From the NCBI GenBank assembly GCA_017435525.1, contig JAFSEW010000038.1, positions 1-64,000 on the forward strand: 64,000 nucleotides of DNA, in the 5' to 3' direction. Below the pieces are notes generated by a model that was given only the letters and a program-made list of their open reading frames with translations, was not told the origin of the DNA and ran no database searches. Both the position numbers and the translations under genes were made by a program. Source of the stretch: Oscillospiraceae bacterium (GTDB lineage: Bacteria; Bacillota; Clostridia; Oscillospirales; Oscillospiraceae). This document shows positions 63,988 to 64,000 of the stretch, one piece after another (the stretch's first letter is position 1; every line of letters begins with the position of its first letter).

Positions 63988-64000
63988 TGTAAAAAACTTT

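Noticed and set aside
1..64000. CRISPR array, rRNA, tRNA or prophage
   Set aside because: No regularly spaced direct repeats, no rRNA or tRNA signatures and no phage structural genes were seen on reading either strand.

Overview
The window looks like chromosome from an anaerobic, gut-type Clostridia (Firmicutes), most likely the Oscillospiraceae/Ruminococcaceae group. This rests on GC-rich, Shine-Dalgarno-led genes, the gene order ftsE-ftsX-M23-S41-greA-lysS, DUF4830, DUF6062 and PucR-type proteins, an FMN riboswitch in front of an ECF riboflavin transporter, and short GTAGGG-type palindromic intergenic repeats. I did not assign a genus. No tRNA, rRNA, CRISPR array, prophage or intact transposase was seen.

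Layout. 1-4.8 kb: 3' part of htpG, a membrane protein, FMN riboswitch with ribU, a DUF4830 protein and an RsuA-type pseudouridine synthase. 5.0-12.5 kb: PucR-type regulator, then the division and cell-wall set ftsEX, M23 hydrolase and S41 protease, then greA-lysS. 12.6-20.5 kb: an accessory stretch, partly AT-richer, with a two-gene nuclease-like module, a GNAT, a membrane 4Fe-4S protein, an ECF sigma/anti-sigma pair and a four-gene ABC cassette. 21.0-22.5 kb: a second ABC exporter.

23.0-36.9 kb is a deoxysugar (L-fucose) catabolic region: AEC transporter, fucU mutarotase, fucA aldolase and fucI isomerase, a LacI-type repressor with two matching operators, a ribose-type sugar ABC importer, then a RhaB-type kinase, an SDR, a PHP-domain hydrolase and a SorE-like zinc dehydrogenase. 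The import, isomerase, kinase and aldolase steps form the standard fucose route. The last three enzymes point to a further ketose-phosphate/hexitol-phosphate branch that I cannot match to a described pathway.

36.9-46.2 kb: GNAT, radical SAM, GDPD and an MFS importer on the minus strand, then an AraC-controlled cluster (GPH symporter, creatininase-like amidohydrolase, type-B esterase, NodB-type deacetylase). 46.2-46.4 kb: a MITE-like element. 46.4-50.3 kb: polyamine importer potABCD with potC and potD fused. 50.4-51.1 kb: SpoIIQ-like M23 protein. 51.2-56.9 kb: LysR regulator, two tandem OFA-type MFS transporters, an M20 amidohydrolase and a DUF6062 protein. 57.0-59.7 kb: VanZ-like protein and a MoxR/VWA pair. 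59.7-60.2 kb: repeat-rich gap. 60.2-64.0 kb: a DUF624 protein and a divergent sugar-phosphate locus (archaeal-type triose-phosphate isomerase plus YjbQ, facing SIS isomerase plus DeoR).

Many promoters (TTGACA-like, 17 bp spacer, TATAAT-like) and intrinsic terminators can be read directly and mostly agree with these operon boundaries. Family names come from motif recognition, not from database searches.
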